A stretch of DNA of 38,648 nucleotides. Origin: Kocuria sp. p3-SID1428 (GTDB lineage: Bacteria; Actinomycetota; Actinomycetes; Actinomycetales; Micrococcaceae). The DNA lies in NCBI RefSeq assembly GCF_025149945.1, contig NZ_JALXVH010000027.1, forward strand, positions 1 to 38,648. The letters run 5' to 3'. The notes beneath the pieces are model-generated. The model saw nothing but the letters and a program-made list of their open reading frames with translations. It was not told the DNA's origin and made no database searches. Below are positions 1 to 8,685 of the stretch, one piece after another. The position numbers and the translations under genes are program-made. How positions within the stretch are numbered: the stretch's first letter is position 1; every line of letters begins with the position of its first letter.

Positions 1-1223
1 CTGATCTCGGTGGCGAACATGTTGCTGGCCGAGACATCGCGGAACGGACCGGGGGTCGTGGGCGTGGTGATCGGGGCTGCACCGCCGATGGGGCGGTAGT
101 TCGGGTTGATGGCCAGATCGCGCAGCTTCGCCGCGTTGCCGCCGAACACGTTCGAATCCCCGGAGAAGGGCCCCGTCTCGGAGTACTGCCAGATGTCGTA
201 GGTGCTCCAGCCGTTGGGCATCACGCCGGGCGAGCCGGTCCAGCGCGCGATCATCAGGGGGTGGTCCTTGAACCGGGAGGTGTTGCCGGTGCAGGTGGCC
301 CACCAGTCGGTGGTCGAGTAGATCGCGGGCAGGCGGCCCGTGCGCTGCTCGTAGCGGTTCGAGAAGCTCTCGATCCAGTTGATCATCTGCGACTGGGTGA
401 GGTCGTAGCAGATGTTGCCGTAGGCCGGGTACGGGTTGTACTCGATGTCCAGCAGGCCGGGCAGCGTGCGGCCGTCACCGGACCACCCGCCGCCGTTGTC
501 CACGAAGTAGTCGGCCTGCGCCGCACCGGTCGAGGTCAGCGTCGGCACCGCGAAGTGATACGCGCCGCGGGTCATGCCGGACTGGTAGGAGCCGATGTAC
601 TGGCTGGAGAAGGTGGGCGAGGTGTAGGTGGTGCCCTCGGTGGCCTTGACGTAGGCGAAGCGGGCCCCCATGGCGTACTCCCGCGACCAGTTCACCGACG
701 GCTGCCAGCCGGAGACGTCCATTCCCTGGATGCCGGCAGGCTGCCACGCGCTGCCCGCCACGCTCAGCGACATGGCGCCGATCGGGCCGGCCGCAGACGG
801 TGCCGAGGCGCTGTCCTGCGGATCCGGGAGGCTGCCGCCCTCGATCTCCTCCATGGTCTGCTCGGAGTCCTCCGAGAGGTGCTTGGCCTCCTCCACGGTC
901 TTCTGGAACTGGCCCATGGTGGCGCCCGGAGTGTCGTCTCCGGTGCTCGGAGCGGAGTCCGGCAGCTCGGGGGCGTCGTAGGAGGCCACGGCGTCGTCGT
1001 CGTAGGAGACGACATCGCCGTCGACCAGGGGCAGCTGGCCTGCCGGTGCGCCCGCATCCGTGGTGCCGGTGACGGGGGACTCCTCGGCGTGGGACGGGAC
1101 TGCGGTGAGAAGGGACGTGACGGTCAGAGCCGTCATGGACAGTGCGGAGCAGGTCGCGGTGAGGCGGGGGGAGGGAGACACGCGGGGCCTAACTGTTCGG
1201 GGGATTCTGCGTCCGCGGCGCAT
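1..1223 (-). CDS. Secreted GH25 lysozyme-like muramidase, C-terminus beyond the window
   Basis: Reads leftward off the window edge, so about 407 residues and no stop are visible. The ATG at 1223 gives an Arg-rich N-terminus, a hydrophobic stretch and a likely signal peptidase site after VPSHA, so the protein is probably secreted. A low-complexity, acidic and Pro/Ser-rich spacer follows. The catalytic domain starts at GMDVSGWQPSVNW and contains AYVKATEG, RGAYHFA and GLLDIEYNP, the Asp and Asp-x-Glu signature of GH25 enzymes that cleave the MurNAc-GlcNAc bond of peptidoglycan. The last visible residues, PFRDVSASNMFATEI, look like the start of an SLH-like wall-binding repeat, as in other Micrococcales lysozymes. 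It lies 283 bp downstream of the sugar-phosphate transferase gene on the same strand, so it may have its own promoter in the AT-richer stretch 1250-1360. The family call is firm; the biological role (wall turnover or defence) is not determined. Confidence 0.88.
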   Translation of the reverse strand, partial: MRRGRRIPRTVRPRVSPSPRLTATCSALSMTALTVTSLLTAVPSHAEESPVTGTTDAGAPAGQLPLVDGDVVSYDDDAVASYDAPELPDSAPSTGDDTPGATMGQFQKTVEEAKHLSEDSEQTMEEIEGGSLPDPQDSASAPSAAGPIGAMSLSVAGSAWQPAGIQGMDVSGWQPSVNWSREYAMGARFAYVKATEGTTYTSPTFSSQYIGSYQSGMTRGAYHFAVPTLTSTGAAQADYFVDNGGGWSGDGRTLPGLLDIEYNPYPAYGNICYDLTQSQMINWIESFSNRYEQRTGRLPAIYSTTDWWATCTGNTSRFKDHPLMIARWTGSPGVMPNGWSTYDIWQYSETGPFSGDSNVFGGNAAKLRDLAINPNYRPIGGAAPITTPTTPGPFRDVSASNMFATEI

Positions 1224-1331
1224 CAGCCGACACGGACGCCCCAAAGCATAAGCGAATCTCCGGTTATTTATTAGGTCGTTATCAGCACTTTCTGCGGAAT
1301 CACGAGACATTTGTGCATCGTGGCGTCGGCG

Positions 1332-1349
1332 CAGATCACGAACAGATCA
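1332..1349 (-). promoter_or_regulatory. Paired 7-bp direct repeat upstream of the GH25 gene
   Basis: On the minus strand TGATCTG occurs twice, at 1349-1343 and 1338-1332, 11 bp apart, about one helical turn. It lies about 110 bp before the GH25 start in a locally AT-rich patch. Such spacing is typical of response-regulator dimers, and actinobacterial wall hydrolases are often under MtrA-type control, but the sequence was not matched to a known box. Confidence 0.3.
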
Positions 1350-1506
1350 ATAACAGTTCGGGGGACAGGCCCTCGCCGCCGCGGCAGGCGGCTGGAGACC
1401 GCCGCGCGTGCGGGGCTGCGGCAGGTGCTGCCGGTGGATTCGGGCACGCTCGCGGAGGGCCGCTGATGTCGCCAAGATCACAGCGAGCCGGATGCGGTTC
1501 TGCGGC

Positions 1507-3216
1507 TCAGTAGGCGCCGTCGTGGGCGAACACGGCCTTCACGGTGCGCAGCAGGATCAGCAGGTCCTCGAGCACGGACCAGTTCTCGACGTAGTAGAGG
1601 TCCAGGCGCACTGCCTGATCCCAGTCCAGGTCCGAGCGTCCCGAGACCTGCCACAGGCCCGTGATGCCGGGCTTGACCCTTAGGCGGCGGTGGACGTACG
1701 ACTCGTACTTGCTGACCTCGGAGTCCAGCGGGGGCCGGGGGCCCACGAGCGACATGTCACCGCGCAGGACGTTGAGGAACTGGGGCAGCTCATCGAGGCT
1801 GTAGCGCCGCAGCACCTTGCCGGGCCCGGTGACGCGGGGATCGTCCTTCATCTTGAACAGGACGTCGCCGCCGGACTCGTTCTCGGCCAGCAGCGCCGCC
1901 TTGCGCTCCTCGGCATCCGTGTACATGGACCGGAACTTCAGCATCTTGAAGTGCGAGCCGTCCAGGCCCACGCGCTGCTGACGGAAGAGGATCGGGCCGC
2001 GGTCGTGGGCCTTCACCGCCAGGGCGACCACCAGCATGATCGGCGAGAATGCGATGAGCGCGCCCAGCGCGCCCACGATGTCGACCAGGCGCTTGAGCAT
2101 CCGCCGCGAGCGGGTCATGCGCGGGGTGGCCACGTGGATGAGGGGCAGGCCGGCGACCTGCTGCGTGTGGATGCGCGGACCCGCGATGTCCGTGAGCCCG
2201 GTGTTGAGCACGAGTCGCACGTGGGCATCGGCGAGATACCAGGAGAGGTGGCGGATCTCGGCCGAGGTCAGCGGTGAGCTGTTGGTCAGCACCAGGGTCT
2301 GGATGCGGTACTGGCGCACGGCCTCGAGGATGCCGGAGACCGAGGGGCTCTGGTCGGGGGCCAGAGCGTTGGGGATCTCGATCTCCTCGAGGCTCGAGGG
2401 CACCCCGGTGCGGCTGGTGGGGGCGTAGATCACCACCGGCTTCAGGCCGGATTCCACGTGCGCGCGCAGCGACCCGGCCGTCTCGAGGGCGCCGCGACGA
2501 CGGCCCACGATCATGGTGGGCGCCATGGCCTCGCCTGCGCGCCGGCGGCGGATCAGCTGGGCGCGCAGCATCAGTCGGCCGAGGGTCAGCAGCGCCGCAC
2601 CGGCCGGCAGGGCCACGAGCACGTAGCCGCGCGCCATGGGCAGCGCCAGGGCGTAGGAGACGATCGCCACGGCGCTGAAGACCATCAGGGTCGCGGTGAG
2701 GACCTGCCGGGACTCCTCCATGCCGCTGCCGATCAGGCGCACGGCGCGGGCGCCGCGCAGATCCAGCGCGCACCACCACAGCAGGCCGATGATCAGGCCC
2801 ACCACGAGGTAGTGGATGCCGAACCGGCCGATGATCAGCTCGGCCTGGGCATCGGGAAGGCTGAAGCGGGCCACCTGGGCCAGCACGAGCGTGACCACGA
2901 TGGCCAGGGCGTCCACGACCCGCATGCGGGTGACGTATCCGGTGCGCCACTGCTGCTCTGTGGCGGTCGGCAGCGGGCGGGACGGGGCGTCTGGGGTGGG
3001 GATGACGCGGATGGGGCCGGTGGTCGGCTCCCCGTCGCTGCCATCTGGCCGGCGGGGCAGAGGGGCAGGACTGTGGCGTGCAGGCCCCGTGTGCTCCGTG
3101 GTGGCCGCGGAGCCTGGGCCCGTGTCCTGCGACGGGTGCGTGCCGCGCTGCGCGCGCTGATCCCGGGCGGTCGTGCGGCGATCGGTCTGCGGCGATGTGC
3201 CGAGCGAGCTGCGCAT
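1507..3216 (-). CDS. Polyprenyl glycosylphosphotransferase (WbaP/CpsE type), starts EPS repeat-unit synthesis
   Basis: 569 aa. Expected to transfer a hexose-1-phosphate from a UDP-sugar (glucose or galactose most likely) to undecaprenyl phosphate at the inner face of the membrane, the first step of Wzy-type polysaccharide assembly. The N-terminal half has several hydrophobic segments (e.g. VDALAIVVTLVLAQVA) and a nucleotide-fold-like middle region. The C-terminal catalytic domain begins KRLVDIVGALGALIAF and carries LKFRSMYTDAEE, RRYSLDELPQFLNVLRG, SLVGPRPPL and KPGITGLWQVSGRS, the signatures of the bacterial sugar transferase family. The ATG at 3216 was chosen because GGGGGAGGAA lies just upstream; an in-frame ATG 120 bp further upstream has no ribosome site. 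It is separated from the rest of the EPS locus by six housekeeping genes but is the only initiating transferase visible. The exact sugar cannot be read from sequence. Confidence 0.9.
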   Translation of the reverse strand: MRSSLGTSPQTDRRTTARDQRAQRGTHPSQDTGPGSAATTEHTGPARHSPAPLPRRPDGSDGEPTTGPIRVIPTPDAPSRPLPTATEQQWRTGYVTRMRVVDALAIVVTLVLAQVARFSLPDAQAELIIGRFGIHYLVVGLIIGLLWWCALDLRGARAVRLIGSGMEESRQVLTATLMVFSAVAIVSYALALPMARGYVLVALPAGAALLTLGRLMLRAQLIRRRRAGEAMAPTMIVGRRRGALETAGSLRAHVESGLKPVVIYAPTSRTGVPSSLEEIEIPNALAPDQSPSVSGILEAVRQYRIQTLVLTNSSPLTSAEIRHLSWYLADAHVRLVLNTGLTDIAGPRIHTQQVAGLPLIHVATPRMTRSRRMLKRLVDIVGALGALIAFSPIMLVVALAVKAHDRGPILFRQQRVGLDGSHFKMLKFRSMYTDAEERKAALLAENESGGDVLFKMKDDPRVTGPGKVLRRYSLDELPQFLNVLRGDMSLVGPRPPLDSEVSKYESYVHRRLRVKPGITGLWQVSGRSDLDWDQAVRLDLYYVENWSVLEDLLILLRTVKAVFAHDGAY

Positions 3217-3588
3217 GGATGATTCCTCCCCCTGGTGGAATGCGCCGAGGCGATCGCGTCGTGTCCCTGAATCGTCGCCGCGGCACTGCCGCGGGTGCGT
3301 CGTGCGGTGACGGCGCCGTCGATGAGGGCCACGCACTGCTAGGGGCGCCCCGATGCTTTCCTGCGATGCTGATGCGGGTCAGGGCCCGCGACCTGCTCGG
3401 AATCCGCCGTCCCCACGGCTGATCTCGAGCGGGATCGCGAGCATCCCATGGGCCCATCCTACGAGTCCGGAGCCCGATATGGGTGTTCTCTGCTGTGGTC
3501 TCTTGGTCGAGGCGTCGGGCGAACCGGCGGCAGCTCGACCCGCGTGACATGGGGCGATGTCCGCATTCCGGGGTCGTGCGCGCAGGCT

Positions 3589-3760
3589 GGTAGGCTGGGC
3601 GGGCTGCCGAGGCGAGGGGAGCGCGCGGGTGAGATCCCGCAGGCTCCCGTGATCGACGAGGCTGGTACCTGCTCTTCCCGCGCATCCGGAGCCCGAGGCT
3701 CGCGGATCCCGCGCACGGGATGATCCGATCGGATGCCCCGCATCCGAGTCCGGAAAGCCG
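3589..3760 (+). promoter_or_regulatory. Multi-hairpin leader upstream of rplY
   Basis: The 624-bp gap 3217-3840 holds no gene. Its right part has four consecutive inverted repeats: a nested stem 3617-3622/3643-3648 with an inner stem 3625-3629/3636-3640; GAGCC/GGCTC at 3689-3693/3697-3701; ATCCCG/CGGGAT at 3706-3711/3716-3721; CGGATG/CATCCG at 3730-3735/3741-3746. A possible -10 element TAGGCT lies at 3591-3596, but no convincing -35 precedes it. The rplY start follows about 95 nt later with a good ribosome site. The arrangement would suit an RNA-level control element for a ribosomal protein gene; E. coli rplY is known to be autoregulated. The left part, 3217-3590, shows nothing I can name. 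Confidence 0.4.
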
Positions 3761-3840
3761 TGGAGGCTGAAGGTCCCGGTCGCTCGCCGATCGGCACCGA
3801 TGAACCACCACGAGAACCCGTTGCATCAGGAGGAGCCACC

Positions 3841-4503
3841 ATGGCTGATACCACCAAGGTCCCCGGCGAGGTCCGCACCGACTTCGGCAAGGGCTACGCC
3901 CGCCGCATCCGCCAGGCCGACAAGATCCCCGCCGTCATCTACGGCGCCGGTCACGATCCCATCCACGTGTCCCTGCCGGGCCACGACATGATGCTGATCT
4001 CCCGCAATGCCAACGCCGTGATCGAGGTCCTGGCCGATGACGGCCAGAAGCACCTGGCCATGCTCAAGGACATCCAGCGCCACCCGATCCGCCCGGAGAT
4101 CTACCACATCGATCTGCTGACGGTGAAGCGCGGCCAGAAGGTCGAGGTCGACCTGCCGATCAACGTCACCGGCGAGGTCGACCCCTCCGCGATCTACACG
4201 CAGGAGGAGACCGCGATCACCGTCATGGCCGACGCCCTGAACGTCCCGGAGCAGGTCGAGCTCGACATCGAGGGCCGCATGCCGGGCGAGCACGCGCTCG
4301 TGTCGGACATCGTGGTGCCGTCGGGCGTCGAGGTCCTCACCGACCCCGAGACCATGGTCATCAACGTCTCCGAGCCCATCGAGCAGGATCTCGGCGAGGA
4401 GTCGGAGGCCGAGGACGAGGAGACCGAGGGCGAGTCCGGCGAGGAGTCGGGCGAGTCCGAGGGCGGCGAGGCTTCCGCCGAGGAGTCCTCCGACTCCGAG
4501 TGA
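3841..4503 (+). CDS. rplY: 50S ribosomal protein L25 / general stress protein Ctc
   Basis: 220 aa. Binds 5S rRNA in the large ribosomal subunit. The N-terminal 5S-binding domain contains KGYARRIRQADKIPAVIYG and the later HPIRPEIYHIDLL; the long C-terminal TL5/Ctc-type domain follows (VDLPINVTGE, LNVPEQVELDIEG). The last 40 or so residues are almost entirely Glu, Ser, Gly and Asp, the acidic tail usual in actinobacterial L25. Start chosen at ATG 3841, preceded by CAGGAGGAGCC; an upstream extension in the same frame is not conserved in character. It is followed by a strong hairpin (4545-4579) and then by pth, the usual neighbour in Actinobacteria. A structured leader lies upstream. Confidence 0.97.
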   Translation: MADTTKVPGEVRTDFGKGYARRIRQADKIPAVIYGAGHDPIHVSLPGHDMMLISRNANAVIEVLADDGQKHLAMLKDIQRHPIRPEIYHIDLLTVKRGQKVEVDLPINVTGEVDPSAIYTQEETAITVMADALNVPEQVELDIEGRMPGEHALVSDIVVPSGVEVLTDPETMVINVSEPIEQDLGEESEAEDEETEGESGEESGESEGGEASAEESSDSE

Positions 4504-4544
4504 TCCCCCTGTGCGCCCGGCTCCGGCCGACGGCGACCGGATCC

Positions 4545-4579
4545 CGATGGCACCCCGTCCGCGCGACGGGGTGCCATCG
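4545..4579. terminator. Hairpin terminator after rplY
   Basis: Perfect 15-bp inverted repeat, cgatggcaccccgtc at 4545-4559 and its complement at 4565-4579, around a 5-nt loop. No U-tract follows, as is common in GC-rich Actinobacteria. It lies 41 nt after the rplY stop and ends about 90 nt before pth, so it would lower read-through into pth. Confidence 0.75.
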
Positions 4580-4670
4580 TCGTCCTGGCGCGCGAGCGGG
4601 CAGGATGGACCGAGCGCACGGTGTGCGCCACGGACACGACGACGACGAGCACTTCGAGGAGCAGCCCCGC

Positions 4671-5252
4671 ATGACGACCGATCGCTGGATCGTGGTGGGA
4701 CTGGGCAATCCCGGTCCCCAGTACGCGGCCACCCGCCACAACGTGGGCCAGATGGTGCTCGATGAGCTCGCAGGCCGCACCGGAGGCAGCTTCTCGGCGC
4801 ATCGCTCGCGGGCTCAGGTGCTCGAGACCCGCCTGCGCCCCGGCGGCCCGCGTCTGGTGCTGGCCAAGCCAATGACCTACATGAACACCTCGGGTGGGCC
4901 GGTGAACGCGCTGCTGAAGTACTACGACGCCACCGCCGAGCAGCTGATCGTGGTCCACGACGAGCTCGACATCCCCTTCGACACCCTGCGCCTCAAGCGC
5001 GGCGGCGGCGAGGGCGGGCACAACGGCCTGCGCGACATCTCCAAGGCCGCGGGCACCAAGGACTACATCCGAGTGCGTGTTGGCGTGGGACGTCCCCCCG
5101 GGCGCATGGACACCGCTGACTACGTGCTGCGTCCCTTCAGCTCGGCCGAGGCCAAGGACCTGCCGCTGCACCTGGACCGGGCGGCCGATGCCGTCGAGCG
5201 GATCATCGACGACGGCCTCACCGCCGCCCAGAACTCCTTCCACAGCTCCTGA
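4671..5252 (+). CDS. pth: Peptidyl-tRNA hydrolase
   Basis: 193 aa, the normal family length. Cleaves the ester bond of peptidyl-tRNAs that drop off the ribosome, releasing tRNA for reuse. The active-site residues align with those of E. coli Pth: Asn13 in GLGNPGPQY, His23 in TRHNVG, Asp97 in VHDELDIPF and Asn118 in GGHNGLRDI; the KPMTYMNTSG motif is intact. The ATG at 4671 follows CGAGGAGCAG and starts the conserved fold directly; the frame is open upstream to 4500 but that part crosses the rplY terminator. The gene is 94 bp upstream of sufS on the same strand. Confidence 0.97.
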   Translation: MTTDRWIVVGLGNPGPQYAATRHNVGQMVLDELAGRTGGSFSAHRSRAQVLETRLRPGGPRLVLAKPMTYMNTSGGPVNALLKYYDATAEQLIVVHDELDIPFDTLRLKRGGGEGGHNGLRDISKAAGTKDYIRVRVGVGRPPGRMDTADYVLRPFSSAEAKDLPLHLDRAADAVERIIDDGLTAAQNSFHSS

Positions 5253-5346
5253 GGGCTCACGGGGCGTCGCATCTCTGGACTACCGTGGATGCGCCGTCCC
5301 GCACCCCGAGCGCCGGACGGGCCCGACGCGATGGAGGCATCTCGAC

Positions 5347-6681
5347 ATGGACACCCCGAACGGACCCCTCGACGACGCCGAGGCCCGGCGCCTGGCCGCC
5401 GACTTCCCGATCCTGCAGCGCGAGCTCGACGGCCGCAGGCTGGTCTACCTGGACTCCGGGGCCACCACCCAGCGCCCCGTCAGCGTGCTGGATGCCGAGC
5501 GCTCCTTCCTGGAGACGTCCTACGCCGCCGTGCACCGCGGCGCGCACACCCTGGCCGTCGAGGCCACGGATGCCTTCGAGGACGCCCGCCGCACCGTCGC
5601 CGGCTTCGTGGGCGGACAGGAGGAGGAGCTGGTCTGGACCTCGAACGCCACCGAGGGCCTGAACCTGCTCACCTACGCCTTCTCGAACGCGACCGCCGGC
5701 TCCAACGGTGCCACCGAGGCCTCGCGGCGCTTCCGCCTGGGTCCCGGCGACGAGATCGTGGTGACCGAGGCCGAGCACCACGCCAACCTGGTGCCGTGGC
5801 AGGAGCTGTGCGCCCGCACCGGAGCCGCACTGCGCTGGATCCCGGTCGATGACCGTGGTCTGCTCGAGCTCGATTCCCTGGACGAGATCGTGACCGAGCG
5901 GACCCGCGTGCTGGCCTTCGCCCACGTCTCCAACGTGACCGGCGCCGTCAACGACGTCCCCGCCCTGGTCGCTGCGGCTCGGCGAGCGGGGGCACTCGTG
6001 GTGCTCGACGCCTGCCAGTCCGTGCCGCACCTGCCGGTGGACTTCCACGGACTCGACGTCGACTTCGCCGTGTTCTCCGGGCACAAGATGCTCGGGCCCA
6101 CGGGCATCGGCGCGCTGTGGGGCCGCCGCGAACTGCTCGAGGCGCTGCCCACCTTCCTGACCGGCGGGTCCATGATCACGCGGGTCACCATGGAGCACAG
6201 CGAGTACATGCCGGCGCCCACCCGGTTCGAGGCCGGCACCCAGCGGATTTCCCAGGCGGTCGCTCTGGCCGAGGCCGTGCGCTATCTCGAGGGCATCGGC
6301 ATGTCACGGCTCGAGGCGCGCGAGGCCGAGCTGGGTCAGCGCCTGGCCGCCGGGGTCGGGCAGCTGCCCGGCGTGCGGCTCGTGGGCCCGCCCGCTGGGC
6401 AGCCCCGAGTCGGTCTGGCCTCCGTGGTGGTCGACGGCGTGCATTCCCACGACGTCGGCCAGCTGCTCGATGTCGCCGGGGTGGCCGTGCGTGTGGGGCA
6501 TCACTGTGCCCAGCCGCTGCACCGGCGCCTGGGCACCACCGCGACCACGAGGGCCAGCGCCTACGTGCACACCACCACCGAGGACGTCGACCGGTTCCTC
6601 GAGGAGCTCGCGAAGGTGCGGGCCTACTTCCGGGTCGACGACGACACCACTGCAGCGAGCCACGAGAGGGGCAGGCCATGA
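5347..6681 (+). CDS. sufS: SufS-type (group II) cysteine desulfurase
   Basis: 444 aa. PLP enzyme that removes sulfur from L-cysteine as a persulfide for Fe-S cluster assembly. PLP-binding residues are visible: Lys247 in FSGHKMLGPTG (Schiff base), the His pair 144-145 in TEAEHHANLVPW, Asp221 and Gln224 in VVLDACQSVPHL. The catalytic Cys387 lies in VRVGHHCAQPLH, the short-loop pattern of SufS rather than IscS. The ATG at 5347 follows a GGAGG. Its stop overlaps the SufU start by 4 nt (ATGA), so the two are translationally coupled and SufU is the likely persulfide acceptor. No sufB, sufC or sufD is present here, so the pair is separate from a full suf operon. Confidence 0.94.
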   Translation: MDTPNGPLDDAEARRLAADFPILQRELDGRRLVYLDSGATTQRPVSVLDAERSFLETSYAAVHRGAHTLAVEATDAFEDARRTVAGFVGGQEEELVWTSNATEGLNLLTYAFSNATAGSNGATEASRRFRLGPGDEIVVTEAEHHANLVPWQELCARTGAALRWIPVDDRGLLELDSLDEIVTERTRVLAFAHVSNVTGAVNDVPALVAAARRAGALVVLDACQSVPHLPVDFHGLDVDFAVFSGHKMLGPTGIGALWGRRELLEALPTFLTGGSMITRVTMEHSEYMPAPTRFEAGTQRISQAVALAEAVRYLEGIGMSRLEAREAELGQRLAAGVGQLPGVRLVGPPAGQPRVGLASVVVDGVHSHDVGQLLDVAGVAVRVGHHCAQPLHRRLGTTATTRASAYVHTTTEDVDRFLEELAKVRAYFRVDDDTTAASHERGRP

Positions 6682-7181
6682 GCGAGCTCGATCAGATGTA
6701 CCAGGACATCATCCTGGATCACTCCAAGCGCCGGCTCGGCGAGGGGCTGGCGGCCGAGGTCCACGAGCGGCCCGGCGGCAGCGCCGTCACGGAGCCGGTC
6801 GGGCAGGAGAGCGCCGCAGGGGCGGATCACGAGTACAACCCCACCTGCGGCGATGAGATCCGGCTGCGCGTGGGCCTGCGGGGCGAGATCGTCGAGTCCG
6901 TGACCTGGGAGGGCGATGGCTGCTCGATCTCCATGGCTGCCGCCTCCGTGCTCTCCGAGATGGCACCGGGGGCGCCCCTGCAGCAGGTGCGCGAGCAGCT
7001 GGAGGCCTTCCGCGAGATGCTGCACTCGCGCGGGCGCGTGGAGCCGGACGTCGAGCTGCTGGGCGATGCCGCGGCCTTCGCCGGCGTCTCGCGCTTCGTG
7101 GCCCGCGTGAAGTGTGCGGCCCTGGGGTGGGTGGCCGCGCAGAAGGCGATCGAGCGGGCACTGGCCGAGCAGCAGGACTGA
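6678..7181 (+). CDS. sufU: SufU-type sulfur-transfer protein
   Basis: 167 aa. Takes the persulfide from SufS; in Bacillus subtilis it is a zinc protein rather than a true scaffold. The ligand set is present: Cys57 and Asp59 in YNPTCGDEI, Cys82 in GDGCSIS and Cys146 in RVKCAALGW. The N-terminus MYQDIILDH is typical. Compared with B. subtilis SufU, where the first Cys is residue 41, about 16 extra residues lie between LDH and NPTCGD (within 21-53), rich in Gly, Ala and Glu. Translation starts inside the sufS stop (ATGA). The gene ends 28 nt before a long perfect hairpin. Confidence 0.93.
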   Translation: MSELDQMYQDIILDHSKRRLGEGLAAEVHERPGGSAVTEPVGQESAAGADHEYNPTCGDEIRLRVGLRGEIVESVTWEGDGCSISMAAASVLSEMAPGAPLQQVREQLEAFREMLHSRGRVEPDVELLGDAAAFAGVSRFVARVKCAALGWVAAQKAIERALAEQQD

Positions 7182-7208
7182 AGTCCCGGCTCCCGGCCCG
7201 GGGACCAT

Positions 7209-7262
7209 CACGACGACGGCGCTGCACCTTCCCGCGGGAGGAGGTGCAGCGCCGTCGTCGTG
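7209..7262. terminator. Bidirectional hairpin terminator between sufU and nhaA
   Basis: A perfect 21-bp inverted repeat, with arms 7209-7229 and 7242-7262 around a 12-nt GC-rich loop. It sits between the convergent genes sufU (ends 7181) and nhaA (ends 7280), so it can serve both strands. There is no U-tract. Confidence 0.85.
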
Positions 7263-7279
7263 GGGGAGGGCAGGCCCGA

Positions 7280-8575
7280 TCAGTCCATGGTGTCGACCTC
7301 AGCGCCCTCGTCGCGCAGCTTCTTGTAGTGGCGGTTGCGGGCCAGGAGCAGCCCTCCGCCGCCCAGAGCCGCCACCGTGGAGCCGACCAGGATGCCGACC
7401 TTGGCGTGGTCGTTGTGCGGGGACCCCATGCCGAAGGACAGCTCGGCCACCAGCAGGGAGACCGTGAACCCGATGCCGGCCACCATGGCCAGGCCCACCA
7501 TGTCGATCCACTGGTAGTCGCGATCCTTGCTGGCTGGGGTGAAGCGGTCCATGAGCCATGCGGAGCAGAACACGCCGATCGTCTTGCCGAACACCAGTCC
7601 CAGGACGATGCCGAGGGCCACCGTGTCGGTGGCCGCGGAGCGGATCCCCTCCGCTCCGCCGACCGCCACGCCGGCGGAGAAGAAGGCGAAGAGGGGCACG
7701 GCCAGGCCGTTGGACAGCGGGCGGTACCGGTGCTCCAGGGTCGGGGCCAGGCCCTGGGCCGGGTGCTCGTCGTTGATCACGTGGGGGTGGGTCTTCAGCA
7801 CGGGGGTCGCGAAGCCCAGCAGGACGCCGGCGATCGTGGCGTGGATGCCGCTGTTGTACATCAGGATCCAGACCACGAAGCCCATGGGCAGCAGGATGAC
7901 CCAGGCCGCCCAGGCCTGCGCCATGAAGAAGGAGGCGAAGCGGTGCGTGAGCACCCAGTACACGGCCAGCACGGCGAACGAGCCGAGCAGGGGCAGGATG
8001 CTGAAGCCGTGGTTGTAGAAGATCGCGATGATGACGATCGCGATGAGGTCATCGACCACGGCCAGCGTGAGCAGGAAGGTGCGCATGGCCACCGGCAGCG
8101 CCGAGCCCACGACCGCCAGCACCGAGACCGCGAAGGCGATGTCCGTGGCCGTGGGGATGGCCCAGCCCTGGATGGTCGAGGGATCCGAGCCCGCCGTCAG
8201 ATTGAGCGCGGCGTAGATGATCGCCGGCACTGCGGCGCCGCCGAAGGCCGCCACGATCGGCACGGCGGCCTTGGCCGGATTGCGCAGCTCGCCGTCCACG
8301 AAGGAGGCCTTGAGCTCCAGGCCGGTCAGGAAGAAGAAGATCGCCAGGAGGCCGTCGGCGGCCCATTCGCCCACGGTGTGGGTCAGGCCCGGGACGGAGT
8401 GGACGCCGATCTCGGCATCGCGCAGGCCGAAGTAGAAGGACTCGGCGGGCGTGTTGGCCAGCACCAGGGCGGTCACCAGCGCCACGAGCAGCAGCACTCC
8501 GCCCACCAGGTCCTGGCGCAGGGCGTCTCCGAGACGGTGCAGAGGAGATCCGCTGGCTGACTGGGCGTGGGACAT
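7280..8575 (-). CDS. nhaA: Na+/H+ antiporter NhaA
   Basis: 431 aa integral membrane protein that exchanges cytoplasmic Na+ for external H+ in pH and sodium homeostasis. The ion-binding residues are present: Asp145 in IPTATDIAFAVSVL (E. coli Asp133) and Asp175-Asp176 in LAVVDDLIAIVIIAIFY (E. coli Asp163/164). The DGLLAIFFFLTGLELK motif near the N-terminus is also typical. About 11-12 hydrophobic segments are visible, ending in a charged tail (RNRHYKKLRDEGAEVD). The ATG at 8575 was preferred because GGAAGG precedes it; an in-frame ATG at 8596 lacks a ribosome site. It is monocistronic, with a strong terminator downstream. Confidence 0.96.
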   Translation of the reverse strand: MSHAQSASGSPLHRLGDALRQDLVGGVLLLVALVTALVLANTPAESFYFGLRDAEIGVHSVPGLTHTVGEWAADGLLAIFFFLTGLELKASFVDGELRNPAKAAVPIVAAFGGAAVPAIIYAALNLTAGSDPSTIQGWAIPTATDIAFAVSVLAVVGSALPVAMRTFLLTLAVVDDLIAIVIIAIFYNHGFSILPLLGSFAVLAVYWVLTHRFASFFMAQAWAAWVILLPMGFVVWILMYNSGIHATIAGVLLGFATPVLKTHPHVINDEHPAQGLAPTLEHRYRPLSNGLAVPLFAFFSAGVAVGGAEGIRSAATDTVALGIVLGLVFGKTIGVFCSAWLMDRFTPASKDRDYQWIDMVGLAMVAGIGFTVSLLVAELSFGMGSPHNDHAKVGILVGSTVAALGGGGLLLARNRHYKKLRDEGAEVDTMD

Positions 8576-8685
8576 CGGGGACCTTCCGTACGGCATGGCA
8601 TCGACCAGTGGGCGGCACCGGCGGCTGATCGGGCCAGTCTACGACCGCTGTGGTGTGCGTCGCGGGGTGAGGGCATCCGGCAGAT

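Noticed and set aside
3597..3760. tRNA-like folding in the rplY leader
   Set aside because: The four stems are consecutive hairpins, not a cloverleaf, and no T-loop GTTCGA or CCA-type acceptor pairing is present. No tRNA or rRNA was found anywhere in the window.
7112..8560. 482-codon plus-strand frame opposite nhaA
   Set aside because: Asp/Gly/Gln/His-rich antisense of a membrane protein gene and it crosses the terminator at 7209-7262.
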